DNA from: Sparassis latifolia
Taxonomy: Eukaryota > Basidiomycota > Agaricomycetes > Polyporales > Sparassidaceae
Direction: 5' to 3'
Length of the DNA stretch: 64,000 bases
NCBI GenBank assembly: GCA_018466975.1
Contig: CM031561.1
Location: forward strand, 4,278,001 to 4,342,000
A program made the position numbers and the translations under genes. Positions within the stretch are counted from its first letter, which is position 1. Each line of letters begins with the position of its first letter. The notes under the pieces were generated by a model. The model did not search any database. It was not told the origin of the DNA and saw nothing but the letters and a program-made list of their open reading frames with translations. Below are positions 21,735 through 32,484 of this stretch, one piece after another.

Positions 21735-23016
21735 CTAAAGATGTACAATGCGCTCCTGCAACATGGCACAATGACGACTAACCGCAAAGCTATCACCTTC
21801 GTCATCGTCCACTATGAATAAGGTCAACATCAGACTGAAGGTTGCCAGGGATGTACTTACTGGAACTGTCTGCCTCTGCTGTGATCTGTGCAAACGATCT
21901 ACTGAGGTGGGCCACTTGTGAGCCAGAAGCGGCATTCGTCTCTCCATGGACTGCCATTGGCAGCAGCTGTGTGGTATCTGGGAATAAGCCTGGAACCTGT
22001 TCCCAATGGGTGGGACGATGAATCAGCAGCTCATCTGGAAGTGCTGCCAGACTTGGCATCCTGGAAGTAACAGTGACTGGCTCGATGCTGCCTTTCATAT
22101 AGTGAATGACAGGTGCATCATGGCAGAAATTGCTATCATCGAAAGTGCGAGCTGGCGAGTGAGAGGGTGCCGATGGCGAAGGCGGTGGACTTAAAACATC
22201 GTCCAACAAAGGCCGCCTCTTTAAAGGTGAAGCGCTGGGACTATTTAGCCACCGAACCTGGCTACGCACAGGCGTCATGCCAGGGCTGTCTATCACCAGA
22301 GCTCGCTGTCGTCCTGGCGTGGCGGGAGGACTATTGTCAAAGTCCAACAGTTTCGGCACTGGTTCCACGTCAAGTGTCTCGTCCACCAGCATGCACCTCA
22401 CCATCGGCATACTTGCTTGACTATCGAAGTGGATGGACGTACGTGGCATAGCGTCAAGAGGCTCAGCGATGAGCAATCGTCGAGGGAGTTGGGAGGTGTC
22501 AGGAGTGTGAAAGTCGAAAGTGTGAGCTGGTGGAGGAAGGGGAGCAGCTTCCAACAGGGCGCGTCGAGGGATTGGCGAGATGCCAGGAGTGTCGAAGTCG
22601 AACATTCGACCGGGTGCAGTGGGGGTGGAATCTGAGATGAGTGCATGCCTATGGATTGGCAAACTGCCACGACTTTTATCCCAAGCTGGCACCAGAGGGT
22701 CAGGAATAAGTGCACGACTTCCCTCCACAGGCACCACAGATCCAGATGACACCTGTACCTTTGGCGAGGCGTGGCGGTGGAGATGCTCATGTGGTGAGTT
22801 GGATGGCGCAAATGGAGCCACCAGGGACGGGGTAGTGTGGCGGGGCGCGATGGGTGTCTGAGAAGCAGAGTGGAGAGGCAAGGAGATCTGGGCAGATCCA
22901 GGAGAGTCAAGGAGATCCGAAATGAGTGGACGATGGGGCTCAGCGATACTATCCTCCTCATCCAACTCGCCCATCGTAATGTCCAGCGTGTCAGGAGGTT
23001 CCGCGTCACTGGCCAT
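21735..23016 (-). pseudogene. P gene copy 1: proline-rich disordered protein, truncated
   Basis: Exon 1 runs 23016 to 21861 and exon 2 starts at 21811 after a 49-nt GTAAGT..TAG intron; the stop is at 21735-21737. ATG 23016 is chosen because the longer frame starts at a TTG. About 410 residues, rich in Pro/Ser/Arg/Asp, with five degenerate repeats of the type RALL....P.P...FDFDTP between residues 120 and 280. The terminal TAG replaces CAG of copy 2, removing a coiled-coil-like end (LRERIVRLQRELNLTED). It lies head-to-head with Z. Function unknown. Confidence 0.6.
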
Positions 23017-23237
23017 GGCAGGTAGATTGTGGCGAGCAGACAAGTCTTCGATCAGTCCTGGATCGCGGGAGATCAGTTGTAGAAAGGGGATTGATATGAC
23101 ATAGAAAGGTCAGATAACATCACACAGGAGTCAGATTCCACAAGGAGAGCAATAGAACTTACTGTTGGGAGCCATGAGAACTTGCGGCAGGTCACACTGA
23201 CCTTGAGAGACTTGAGAAATCGCGCAAGTCCAGCGAT

Positions 23238-23254
23238 CACGTGCAAAGCACGTG
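23238..23254. promoter_or_regulatory. Paired CACGTG sites in the P/Z divergent promoter, copy 1
   Basis: CACGTG occurs at 23238-23243 and 23249-23254, five bases apart, midway between the divergent starts of P (23016) and Z (23386). CACGTG is the core site of bHLH factors. The pair is kept in copy 2 at 41123-41139. Function is inferred. Confidence 0.5.
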
Positions 23255-23385
23255 GTCGGGTGGCGTGTGAACTTGAACTTGGTGCAGATCGCGTCTGCCA
23301 GCTCATAGCGTCGTCTGCTCTGCCTCCGCTGTACTGCAACCTCTGCTTTTGAAACACCCTCACGCTTTCTTCTGCCAAGCTCACT

Positions 23386-26300
23386 ATGCCTCTGGATATC
23401 GACCCCAACTATGTTCTGCAGGCCGCGCGACTGACGGCCATTGTTGCAGTGGCACCTCGCCAGGACAACCCTCGCTATCCGGACTGGGAGACGAGGATTT
23501 ACCTCGAAGTGGTAAGTCATCGGTCGAAGGTCTGGCATGCACTTACCGAATATGCCACACAGAGTCGGCTTGAAAAGAGTTTCCCGCAGCCGTTGAAGTC
23601 ATTGAGGATGCCTGGGATCGTCATCAGCGCATTGCTGGAATTCACCCGGGCATATCAGCAGAAGGCCCTGGTGCAGCTGGACCACATATCGAATGACAAC
23701 GAGAGGATATACAAGAGGTACCCTCTGGCTGTGCGCAAGTATGGGAAGTGTGAGGACCTGGGAAGGCAGTGGTGGACTGAAGGTGAGTCACAAGCATTGT
23801 GAGGCATCGAGCGACACACTGACTGCACCAGATCCATATTGCAAGCTGCCACCGGTGAAGAGTACACCAGCAGAGGGCTGGGGCAATGTGCCAGCCGATG
23901 ACGACACCCAGGGACATGGCATGGAGGACCTGGCGACCGGGGACCTTGTCACTAAGGGGAAAGGCAAGGAGAGAGCTGACAACGACATCGGGACAGGCAT
24001 GGTGGGTGAGCGTATTGTCCATGTGGAGGCGGGGGAGGACAAGGGAAAGGGCAAGAGCAAGGAGAAGGTGCAGGGGAAGGTGGCGCATGCAATGAGCGAG
24101 GAAAAGGATGGGGGAGAGGGAGAGGGAGAGGAGCAGGAGGGCGAGGATGACAACGATGCCGACAGTGGCGAGGACAACGATGCCGACAGTGGCGAGGACA
24201 ACGATGCCGACAAAGATGATGACAATGAGATGGCAGAAGACGTGCTGGGTGCAGGCCAGCCTGAATCCATCGAGGTCGATGCAGTGTCGCCCCCTCCACC
24301 AACTGCCAGACCAATATCGATCTCGCCAGCTGCCCCACCACTCCGAAAGCGCAAGGCCGTCATCACGGAGTCAAGTGAGGAGAGTGAGAATGAGGAGGCA
24401 GCTCCGAAGGCGAAGCGGATGAAGCTGATTGAGGTCGCAAAGGAGAAAGGCGAGGCCCCGACCACCTCTGGTCGAGTGCAGCGTGCACAAAAGAGGATGG
24501 CGCAGACCGAGGTGGAGGGCTCGAAGGTGAGCACGAAGAAGAGCGGGAAGAGGACAGCGAAGGAGTCAAGCGATGAAGAGGAAGTACCGACCGTCAAGCC
24601 GCCAAAGAAGAAGTGCACAATGAAGGAATACAAGAGCAAGGAGTTCATTGAAAGCGAAGATGAGACTCTGGCACTGCCTTCCAATCTACCCGCCAAGACC
24701 GCAGGGGACTCTAATGACGGTATTGCGAAGACGAATGCCCCTGCCAAACCTGTCAAACAGACAATGAGGATCACGGCGACGCCTCATGTCGCACCGAAGG
24801 CGAAGGCAAAGGGGAAGGCAAAGGCGACGGCGAAGGGGAAGGTGATGGCAAAGGCAAAGGCAATGGCGTCGCAGAAGGACATGTGAAAAAAGACGTCCAC
24901 CCGCGTGTCTGACTTCATGTGGGCACATGCAACAGATTCGGTGAGTAATGATCTTGTGAGACATTGACCTGTGCTAATGTTCCTGCAGCTCGTCCCTTAC
25001 GTTGGCTGCCAGGAGAAAGAGTGGCCATGCAAGCTCAACACCGCCAACTTTGGTCGCTGCCTCAAATGTGCAGCATGAGGCGTCAGTTGCAGCATCGCGC
25101 TGAGGAACACGGACGGTGTGTCCCTGCGAGGAAACTCACACACTGCACAGCATGAGTTTCAAGAGATGTGCGCAGTGCTGGTGGTAGAGGGCAAGCCACT
25201 GCCGATGTCGCCACCTCCATACGACATCAAGGTCGACTCCGATGAGCCCGACGGTGCAGAATCCATGGTCATGGGAGCGTCGAAGCGCAAGCCGCCGAAG
25301 AAGACCAAGACGTGCAATGCTGCAGCATCCAGCTCCAAGGTCAAGGGTGGCGAGGAGGTCGAGGTGATGAAGCAGAAGGTGACCATCACGCCCGATGAAG
25401 CCAACACTGAAGGCGAGGCCTCAGTGGAGAAATTGTCAAAGTCCAAGCGCGCCACCAAGTCCGCCACCACCACTGGAGCTGTGGCTCTGTCAAACTCTGG
25501 TGAGGTCACCAACTCTGGCGAGGTCTCCAAGTCTGGCGCGTCTGCCAAGTCTGGTGCGATTGCCAAACCTGGCGAAGGTAAGAAGTCAGGACCCAAGCCA
25601 AAGCCGGTGAGGAGCCAAAACTCAGATGCGCAAGATGGTGGCGAGGTCATCAGGACCTCAGTACGTGAGGCGGATGAGGTCCCGCCTGCCAAGTCTGTTG
25701 CGAAGAAGGGTGGGCAGATGACAAGGGTGGTGATGGGAGGTCGCTCGAGCCCAATGGTGCCCGTGATCACCAGGAAGGCCAAGGTGAATGCTCGGAAGGC
25801 AGCAGCGAAGGTGCCTCTGGTGGAAGGCGATGGTATGGAGGAAGCCGCCAGGCTGACAATGGAGGCAGTGCAGGCTATGGCCTTCCAAACAGGGCCAGCT
25901 GCTCCGCCACAAGCTAGCAGCAGCAAGCGCATGCTGACACCAGTCACCGATGAACCAGAGGATGCGCCAGAGTATCAGGCAGAGGTGGCAGAGGATGAGG
26001 TAAGCAGGACATCTTGTTGCAGCTGGAGTCGATGTAACCATGAAACAGCGCATGTCCTTTGAGCAGCCACATGACGATCAGCGGCGTTCGCTGCTGATGC
26101 CCCACGAGACGAGCGCAGGAGCTGCTGAGGTGGCACAGAAGGTGACACCCTCTCTGGAGATATCCAAGGTGTCGAAGGGAGCGAAGTCCTCTGCATTGGT
26201 GAAGGCAGGACATCTCGATGAAGGGTGAAGGCCAGCTAAGAGGGGCGCCCCACTGGACCGCAAGGCAGCAAAGAAGGAGGCAGAGGCGAAAAGAGACGCG

Positions 26301-27175
26301 AAGGTGAACCGCCTCAGAGCAGTGCCTCCGACCAGCAAGGGTAAGTGTGCCCGCCACAGCTTTGAATCCATGCAGCGCTGACCAGGGATACAGCACCCCA
26401 CTTGCGCGACATCCAGCGAGTGTCTACAGGAAGTCCTGCTCCAGTGAATGAAGGCAATACCCCCAGTGGTGAAGAAACCTCGCAGTCATCCAACGATGAC
26501 TGTGCGAATTGTGCCGAGTTGCAACAGGAGTTCCTGGTGCACAAGGATGGGATGGAAGTCCAATTCCAGGAGAGGATGGCGGACCTCAACACCGTCAAGG
26601 CAGAGATCACAGCAGCGCTCCAGCGAATCAACCCACCATCCGCACTTCAAGAAAATGCCCGGAGCATTCGCGAAGAGGTCAAGTTGGCCATGGAGGAGTT
26701 TTGCAGGCCAGTCACCATCGAGCTTTAGGAAAGCGTGAAGTTGGCGGTGACGGACCTCGTTGCCAAGCAACATTGCCTGCCAGAGCTCAAGGAGAAGGTC
26801 AACAGGTTGAAGCAAGGCACGAATCAGACGGTGAGCCAGGTGGACGTCGACAAGCTGCAGGGTGAATTGGCCGACCTCCATCATTCGATGGAGCTCCAGG
26901 CAGTGTGGTCAGACAGCATGGAGAAGGAGCTCAGGTCTTCAGCAGCAGAGGCGATCGCTCAAGCAAGGAAGCTGGAGATAGAATTGGTGCTCGCCAAAGA
27001 GGACTCAATGGCGGTGGCGACGTCCACTTTGGATGAAGTGAAGAAGGTGGGGAAGGAGGTGGCGACGGCGAGAGAGGAAACCTCGCTGGTGGCGAAGTCT
27101 CTGGACGCATTCCGAGAGAAGGTTGACTCCGCCATGGTCTTCACCACCTTTCGCCCAGATAGCCACAATGTGTAG
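23386..27175 (+). pseudogene. Z gene copy 1: Zn-cluster and coiled-coil nuclear-type protein, four stops
   Basis: Conceptual exons are 23386-23511, 23563-23782, 23832-24940, 24989-25999, 26049-26340 and 26394-27175, all GT..AG and in phase, about 1179 residues. The order is: unknown N-domain; acidic Glu/Asp tract (about 200-240); Lys-rich NLS-like region; a Cys cluster of form CxxCx5C..CxxC near residue 490 (GCQEKEWPCKL..RCLKC), like fungal Zn2Cys6; a Ser/Gly/Lys linker with SGEVxxSGE repeats; and a C-terminal coiled coil (about 980-1160). Stops are at 24884 (TGG to TGA), 25076 and 26226 (CGA to TGA) and 26726 (CAG to TAG); copy 2 keeps the sense codon at 24884, 26226 and 26726 and the CGA bases at 25076. 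A nuclear, DNA-associated role is likely but not shown. Confidence 0.65.
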
Positions 27176-27541
27176 TCATTAGAGTATTGATACACATGCT
27201 TTTTAACCTAGCATGGAATCTCCATGCACTCGATTCACCACTGCCACTCCAAGTCAACTGAATGCCTGCTGAAGTTCTTGCCAACTCCCCTCGCCATTGC
27301 CACCATCTCCATGGCTTTACCTATGTAGATCTATGGGTCACATTAAACAATGTGGAAGCCTACGAGTCTACTTTGAACTGGAGTTATATTGTCAAGGTCT
27401 GGTGCTGCCACTGTGGGTCTTGCGACCTGTGCCAACTTGGCCACTCTCTTTCACTTTGGTGGCTGCTTTCCCCAGATGCACCAGCTTCAGCTTGGTTTCT
27501 CCCTTGTCCTTGACCTCTGGGGTCTGAGGCAGAGCTCATCT
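27176..27541. other. Tail-to-tail spacer between Z and H, copy 1
   Basis: Holds the 3' ends of the converging Z (plus) and H (minus) genes. Absent from copy 2 because of a deletion of about 2.25 kb. Confidence 0.5.
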
Positions 27542-30345
27542 TCACTTTGCGGGAGGCTTGTCACCATCATCCGAGTCCTCGGCCCTCACATTCTTCTTCC
27601 TCTGCGAGGCCACTACCAACTCGTCCCGAGTACCACGTCCACACTTCTGAGGTGGCGGATTGTTTTCGCCAGAGCTATCTTTGCCATCGGGCTCGGGACG
27701 TGCTGGTTGACATTTCCGCTTTGGATCAGGAAGCTTCTTCAAATCTTTAACAGCTCCTAGTGGATGCTGACTGCAGGTATTCTTGGCGGGCGACTCATCC
27801 ATCGCTTGACGCTGACTGCGAGTGATCCTGCCGGGGATATTACTGTGAAGGGCATCGGTGATCAACCTTCCCTGGAGCGCTTTGGCTTGACCTGATGGAT
27901 GGTCTTCCGTGGCTGCCGCCTTCCTCGTTTTAGGTATAAATGGAGGTGGTGGCGGTCATTCAGCACCACTGCTAGGTACGGACAAGTGTGCATCATTCTC
28001 TTCACCATCGTCAGAGGCCCCACCACCTGTCTCCTGGCTCGGCCCTTCGTCTCCTCCACTTGGAATGATTGGGTTGTCAGCCGTGGCAGCAGGCTGGCGA
28101 GGCTTGTGAACTTTGGCAGCGGTAGCAGCACCATCGTGAGTTCTTACAGAGGCATTACCTTCCTGCTCCTCCTTGCCCCCAAAGCCATCGCCACCTTGAG
28201 GGGCACCGCATATGGCAGGCTTGCTCACTGGCTTCACCATGGCATGGGTGACATTCCCTTCCACCATGTCTAAGGTAATGATCTCACAACAGCGAAGCAG
28301 CTGCTCTACTGCGTCAAATGAGATTGCCGAGTTCACCACATAGTCGGGAAGGTTCGTCGGTTCGCCCTCCTCAATGAACTGAGATTGTGTGAGGTCCCTC
28401 AGCACCATACCAATCACGAGTGCAGATTGTTGTATGCCCTGTGGATGTAAGAACCAATATTTTGTCAGCCATGGTTTGTCGCCCAACCAGTTCTCAACGA
28501 TGTCAAAGTTGTCCACTGCATGAAATGACGGTGGGAGGTAGCGCTGTCTATACGACCATTCACTCCAGGGAATCGGATCATACCTGGCGAAATGATACAC
28601 CTGGGGCTATATGACGGATGATCAATAGTGGCTATGAATCCCCATGAAAGGAGCTCACCACAGTCGCAATCTTGACTTGCTTCAGCATATCCTGGTATCG
28701 CAGTTTGATGGAAAGGGTGGCGAGAAACATGTCTCTCCTTTTGACGAGGTGGGGCACAGTACTCCCCACAGTACTCCCGCCAGTGAGACGTGGGGCTCGG
28801 CCTTGAAGCTCAAGCCTCAGCTCCTTTGTACTGGGCTCCAGTTCACTCCATGCTTCATCAGTCTCCTCTGTGTCAAATCTGTGCAGTGCGCCCAGAGGAA
28901 GGTCTTGGAGACCTCACTTTTCCTTCGTCTTGGCACCGCCGCTACCACTCGCTTGAGGTGCACTGCCATTGTTAGCCTTACGTCCATTGGTGGTGGCGAC
29001 CACCTTGCCCTTCGCTTTATTCGCAATCACACTCTCGCCATCCTCTGAATCTTCATCGCTGGCCGTATCTTCTTCGGAAGCCATGCTGGGTATATCTGGC
29101 GAACTCCGATCAGAGTCTTGGCTGCTTCTGGCATCATCTTCCGAGTCGTATGCATCTTTTGTCTTGCATTTACGCCCACCGCCTTTGGCTCCTCCAGGGG
29201 CCGCTTTGCCCTTTGTCGCCTTCGATGCCGCCTTTCCCGTGACCTTGCGCACAGGTTTACCCTTCTTCTTCGCCTTCCCCGCCTTCTTGGGTGTGAGTGC
29301 TTCTTGGACCTCATGTTCAGATCCTTCTTCTAATGCCTGTGCTGATCTGTCAAGTGGTGAAAGAGGATCATACTTGGCGGGAGCAGCTTCACCATCCTTG
29401 TCGAAGTACTGGGTGAATTGCATGGTCTGCTCAGGTTCATGTTCCTCTTGGCATGCCTGCCAGTGGTCGAGGAGGGCACGAATGGGAACACTTGTCATCT
29501 TTGAGGGATCGATCCACTGGAAGTTCTCAGGTAGCATCTCCGCTGGAATAACCTCATTGATGTCATCTATGCTGTTCAGCTTCGTCCATGGTGACTTGCA
29601 GTTCCGAACACCCTTCGCCAATGCTGTAAACTGGTCAGCATCTCTCAACACTGAGTGGGAGTATCATACCATAGTGATGATTCATGAAGTCTCGAACTTG
29701 TACCTTCATCACCTTGAGAGGTGCTTCCGCCATACCTTCAGGCACCGATGAGAGCAGAGGAAAACCGTTGGCCATCAACCGAATCTTGTCCATGGCCCGC
29801 ATGCAATTGGCCGGTGTCTTCTTCACCATCACCATAGTCTCAGTCACACCTAAGGAATCAGGTCAGTGTGCCAGTGACAATGCAACTGAGGTCTTCTTAC
29901 TGTATTCGCCTTTGGCCCACTCAGAGAACACCTTTGCTAGAGGCTGGTAAGCACGCAGCCACCCAGGATAGGCCCCGAATGGAGTTCCATTGGTGATGGT
30001 GTGGTTGACCTCCACCCTTCACTCGGGGGTTAACAGATGGCGACAGTCGGACAGTCTACGCTCACATCTCTACCTTCAGACTCCCCGCTTCCTTCGGATA
30101 TGCTAGCATGAATGCCATGCGAATGCCCATGGTGTCCCACCATCTTTGTCAGTTATGAAAGATAATCTTTTCTATCAATAAGTAGCAAATTTTCATAAGA
30201 ATTGCTACTTTTAAGTAGACTTATTTGTAGATGCATAGATTAACTCAGGATAATCGTAATATAATCTTTCAAATAATCTTTCAGATAATCTTCTGGATAA
30301 TCTGAGAATGATCTGAAGATTAGCAATAAAATACAATTTTAACTT

Positions 30346-30445
30346 TGACACCAGTCAGGATTGAACCCTGGACCTTAGGTTGATTTTATAGAATATAATT
30401 TCAAATAACACTTTAGACCACTTGACCATTAGGCCATACATCACA
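30346..30445 (-). other. tRNA-like segment, left arm of element C
   Basis: Minus strand: TGGCCTAATGGTCAAGTGG (A-box/D-arm) and GGGTTCAATCCTG (B-box/T-loop). It mirrors 31031-31131. Confidence 0.6.
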
Positions 30446-31030
30446 ACTATCTTATATTAAATTAGACGTCTTTTTCTTGAAAAAGACTTAGCCAAATTCT
30501 GTCTATTAGAAAAGAGTAAGTAAAAGACACTTGACTTTTATCATAGATAGACAAGCCTTATAGACAAACAGTACTCTGCATCTTATTATAGTCTTGTTCT
30601 ACAGCTTACAGTTTTTGTAAACTATCATGCAGTACTATGGAGTATCTTAATATAGTCATCTATAATATATAACAAGTTATTGAGAGACAGTATTTTATTT
30701 GTTCATTTTAGGCTTATACTCTAGAGTCTATTATATTGTAGACTGAGCACTTATATATACAAGATCTTTATAGCTATCTTCTAATTGTATAGCAAAGTTC
30801 TGTTTTGCTGAAGTAACTGTAGAAACATATATTCTATTAATTACATATTGTACTACATTATATGAAGGCTGCAAGCATTAGAAAAGACTATAAGACTCAG
30901 AGTAATGTTTGTTTATAAGTCTTGTCTATCTATGATAAAAGTCAAGTGTCTTTTACTTACTCTTTTCTAATAGACAGAATTTGGCTAAGTCTTTTTCAAG
31001 AAAAAGATGTCTAATTTAATATAAGATAGT

Positions 31031-31131
31031 TGTGATGTATGGCCTAATGGTCAAGTGGTCTAAAGTGTCACTTGGAATTATATTCTATAAAATCAACCTA
31101 AGGTCCAGGGTTCAATCCTGGCTTGTGTCAA
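31031..31131 (+). other. tRNA-like segment, right arm of element C
   Basis: The D-arm-like ATGGCCTAATGGTCAAGTGG resembles class II (Leu/Ser) tRNAs with a small internal duplication. The T-arm is perfect: stem CCAGG 31105-31109, seven-base loop GTTCAAT, stem CCTGG 31117-31121, and B-box GGTTCAATCC fits the consensus. The acceptor stem does not close. It is directed toward the right end of the element. Confidence 0.65.
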
Positions 31132-31807
31132 AGTTAAAATTGTATTTTATTGCTAATCTTCAGATTATTCTCAGATTATCCAGAAGATTATCCTCAGATT
31201 ATCTGGAAGATTATATTAAGATTATCCTAAATTAATCTATGCACTTACAGATAAGTCTACTTAAAAGTAGCAATTCTCATGAAAATTTGCTACTTATTGA
31301 TAGAAAAGATTATCTTTCATAACTGACATCACTGGTCCCACATAGTCTTGGCAAACTTCTTCAGATATTGCATCATTCGCTGCTCCCTCAGCCTGTCTTA
31401 GGTCAGGATTTGCCTTATGCTACGTGACAGGAGGTACGCTCAGTCACCTTGTCCCTCTCCAGCGCATCCCACACCTCCCACACCTGAAGGCATTGGGCTG
31501 CCAGAAACATGCATACGCTTTTTCGCCGCTCCTGCACATGGCGGGCGTGATTATTGGGGAGCCACTCTCAGACATTTTCTGAAACACGTGAGAGTTAGTG
31601 GGGACCTCACAGTTTCCACATGAAAATGATGTCGTCATAATTTGATGCGTCAACAAACATAATGTGTCTCAACAAACTGTGTCTTTAGCTTCTGGCGCAA
31701 GCTCTGAACCAGAGTCTTGCGTCCCTTGGCATCTGCCGTGTCATAAGACCGCAGCTTCTCAGAGAGTATGGGCTGATGCTCCGTCAAAATTACAAATCTC
31801 GCGGCAT

Positions 31808-32484
31808 GCTTTCTCGATGTCGAGGATGAGATTTTTGTGTTGGGAGCAGTGAAGGGGTCGATAGTTCAACGGGCAGCGCTCTGTCCATTTCCTCGTCGGC
31901 CGCCCACAACTCAACATGCACGTGCTGATGGCCCATTTGGGCTTACACCAATTACCCTCCTCGCCATGGTGTGTGGTGACTGCTGAAGCATTGTATGTGT
32001 ATTTTTCGCAGTGACGGGAGGTGGTAGTAGGTATGCACTAGCATTCATGCCTGGTGAAAGGCAATGTTGAATGCCGCTTCTATGGCAGAGCACACCACGC
32101 CAACTCTATCTTGCGAATGCTGGGCGAAGGCAATCTGGAAATCATCTGCATGCCAATCTGTGGGATAAAGGGCTTCCTCGGAGTTAGGCTCGGCCAATTA
32201 GATGGTGGTGATGAAGGGCCCAGACATGGCAGACCACCCAGCCCATGATCTGGCATGGCGGCATCAAGTCCGGCTCGGCGGCATGATGAACATGTGAGAT
32301 GTGCAAGGGACGTGCTTGCAAGCAACATGCAGGCAGATGAATGCATACTGTGCTTTGCCATTCTGGCCCCTCCTACATTCTCCTCTGCATCTGCAAGCCA
32401 ACTGCCTGAGCCCACCATACACCTGTGCGTTCCTTCAACCGATGCATGCTGTAATCATCCCATTGATTGGCAGACAGCATCAAG
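31808..32484. promoter_or_regulatory. Divergent H/TET intergenic region, copy 1
   Basis: Lies between the H start (minus) and the TET start (plus). No ORF is conserved between copies here; it presumably holds both promoters. Confidence 0.4.

Larger units (their letters stand above)
30141..31333. mobile_element. Element C: palindromic hAT-like element with tRNA-like arms
   Basis: Inverted arms of more than 400 bases surround a short centre. The right end reads, inverted, CAGTGATGTCAGTTATG; the left end is the decayed CATCTTTGTCAGTTATG. Flanks are TGTCCCAC and (G)GTCCCAC. Copy 2 has the uninterrupted site TGTCCCACATAG at 45711-45722. GATAATC-type subterminal repeats match element A. No ORF of note. 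Confidence 0.88.
27542..31807 (-). pseudogene. H gene copy 1: HMG-box-like protein, interrupted and frameshifted
   Basis: The first ATG is at 31807, but a one-base loss right after it shifts the frame (copy 2 reads MPARFVILTEHQPIL). A 167-bp deletion at about 31437 removes the HMG-like core. Element C (30141-31333) sits in the next exon. The 3' part is preserved: 29847-29640, then 29640-28915 (IDDINEVIPAEMLPENFQW, then a Lys/Ser-rich NLS-like tail), and 28600-27542, with a CGA-to-TGA stop at 27956-27958. It converges with Z and diverges from TET. The C-terminal exons exist only here. Confidence 0.65.

Noticed and set aside
22398..23009. 203-residue minus-strand ORF overlapping P
   Set aside because: A shifted frame of the P exon; P keeps its frame across an intron in both copies, this one does not.
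23788..24774. 328-residue minus-strand ORF
   Set aside because: It is the antisense shadow of the acidic/Lys-rich exon 3 of Z; composition is Ser/Leu/Pro low-complexity and the plus strand has the splice-consistent frame.
25159..25947. 262-residue minus-strand ORF
   Set aside because: Antisense shadow of Z exon 4; the same happens in copy 2.
31031..31131. Functional tRNA gene in element C
   Set aside because: The T-arm and boxes are good, but the acceptor stem does not close and the D-arm has an extra segment, so it is tRNA-like only.
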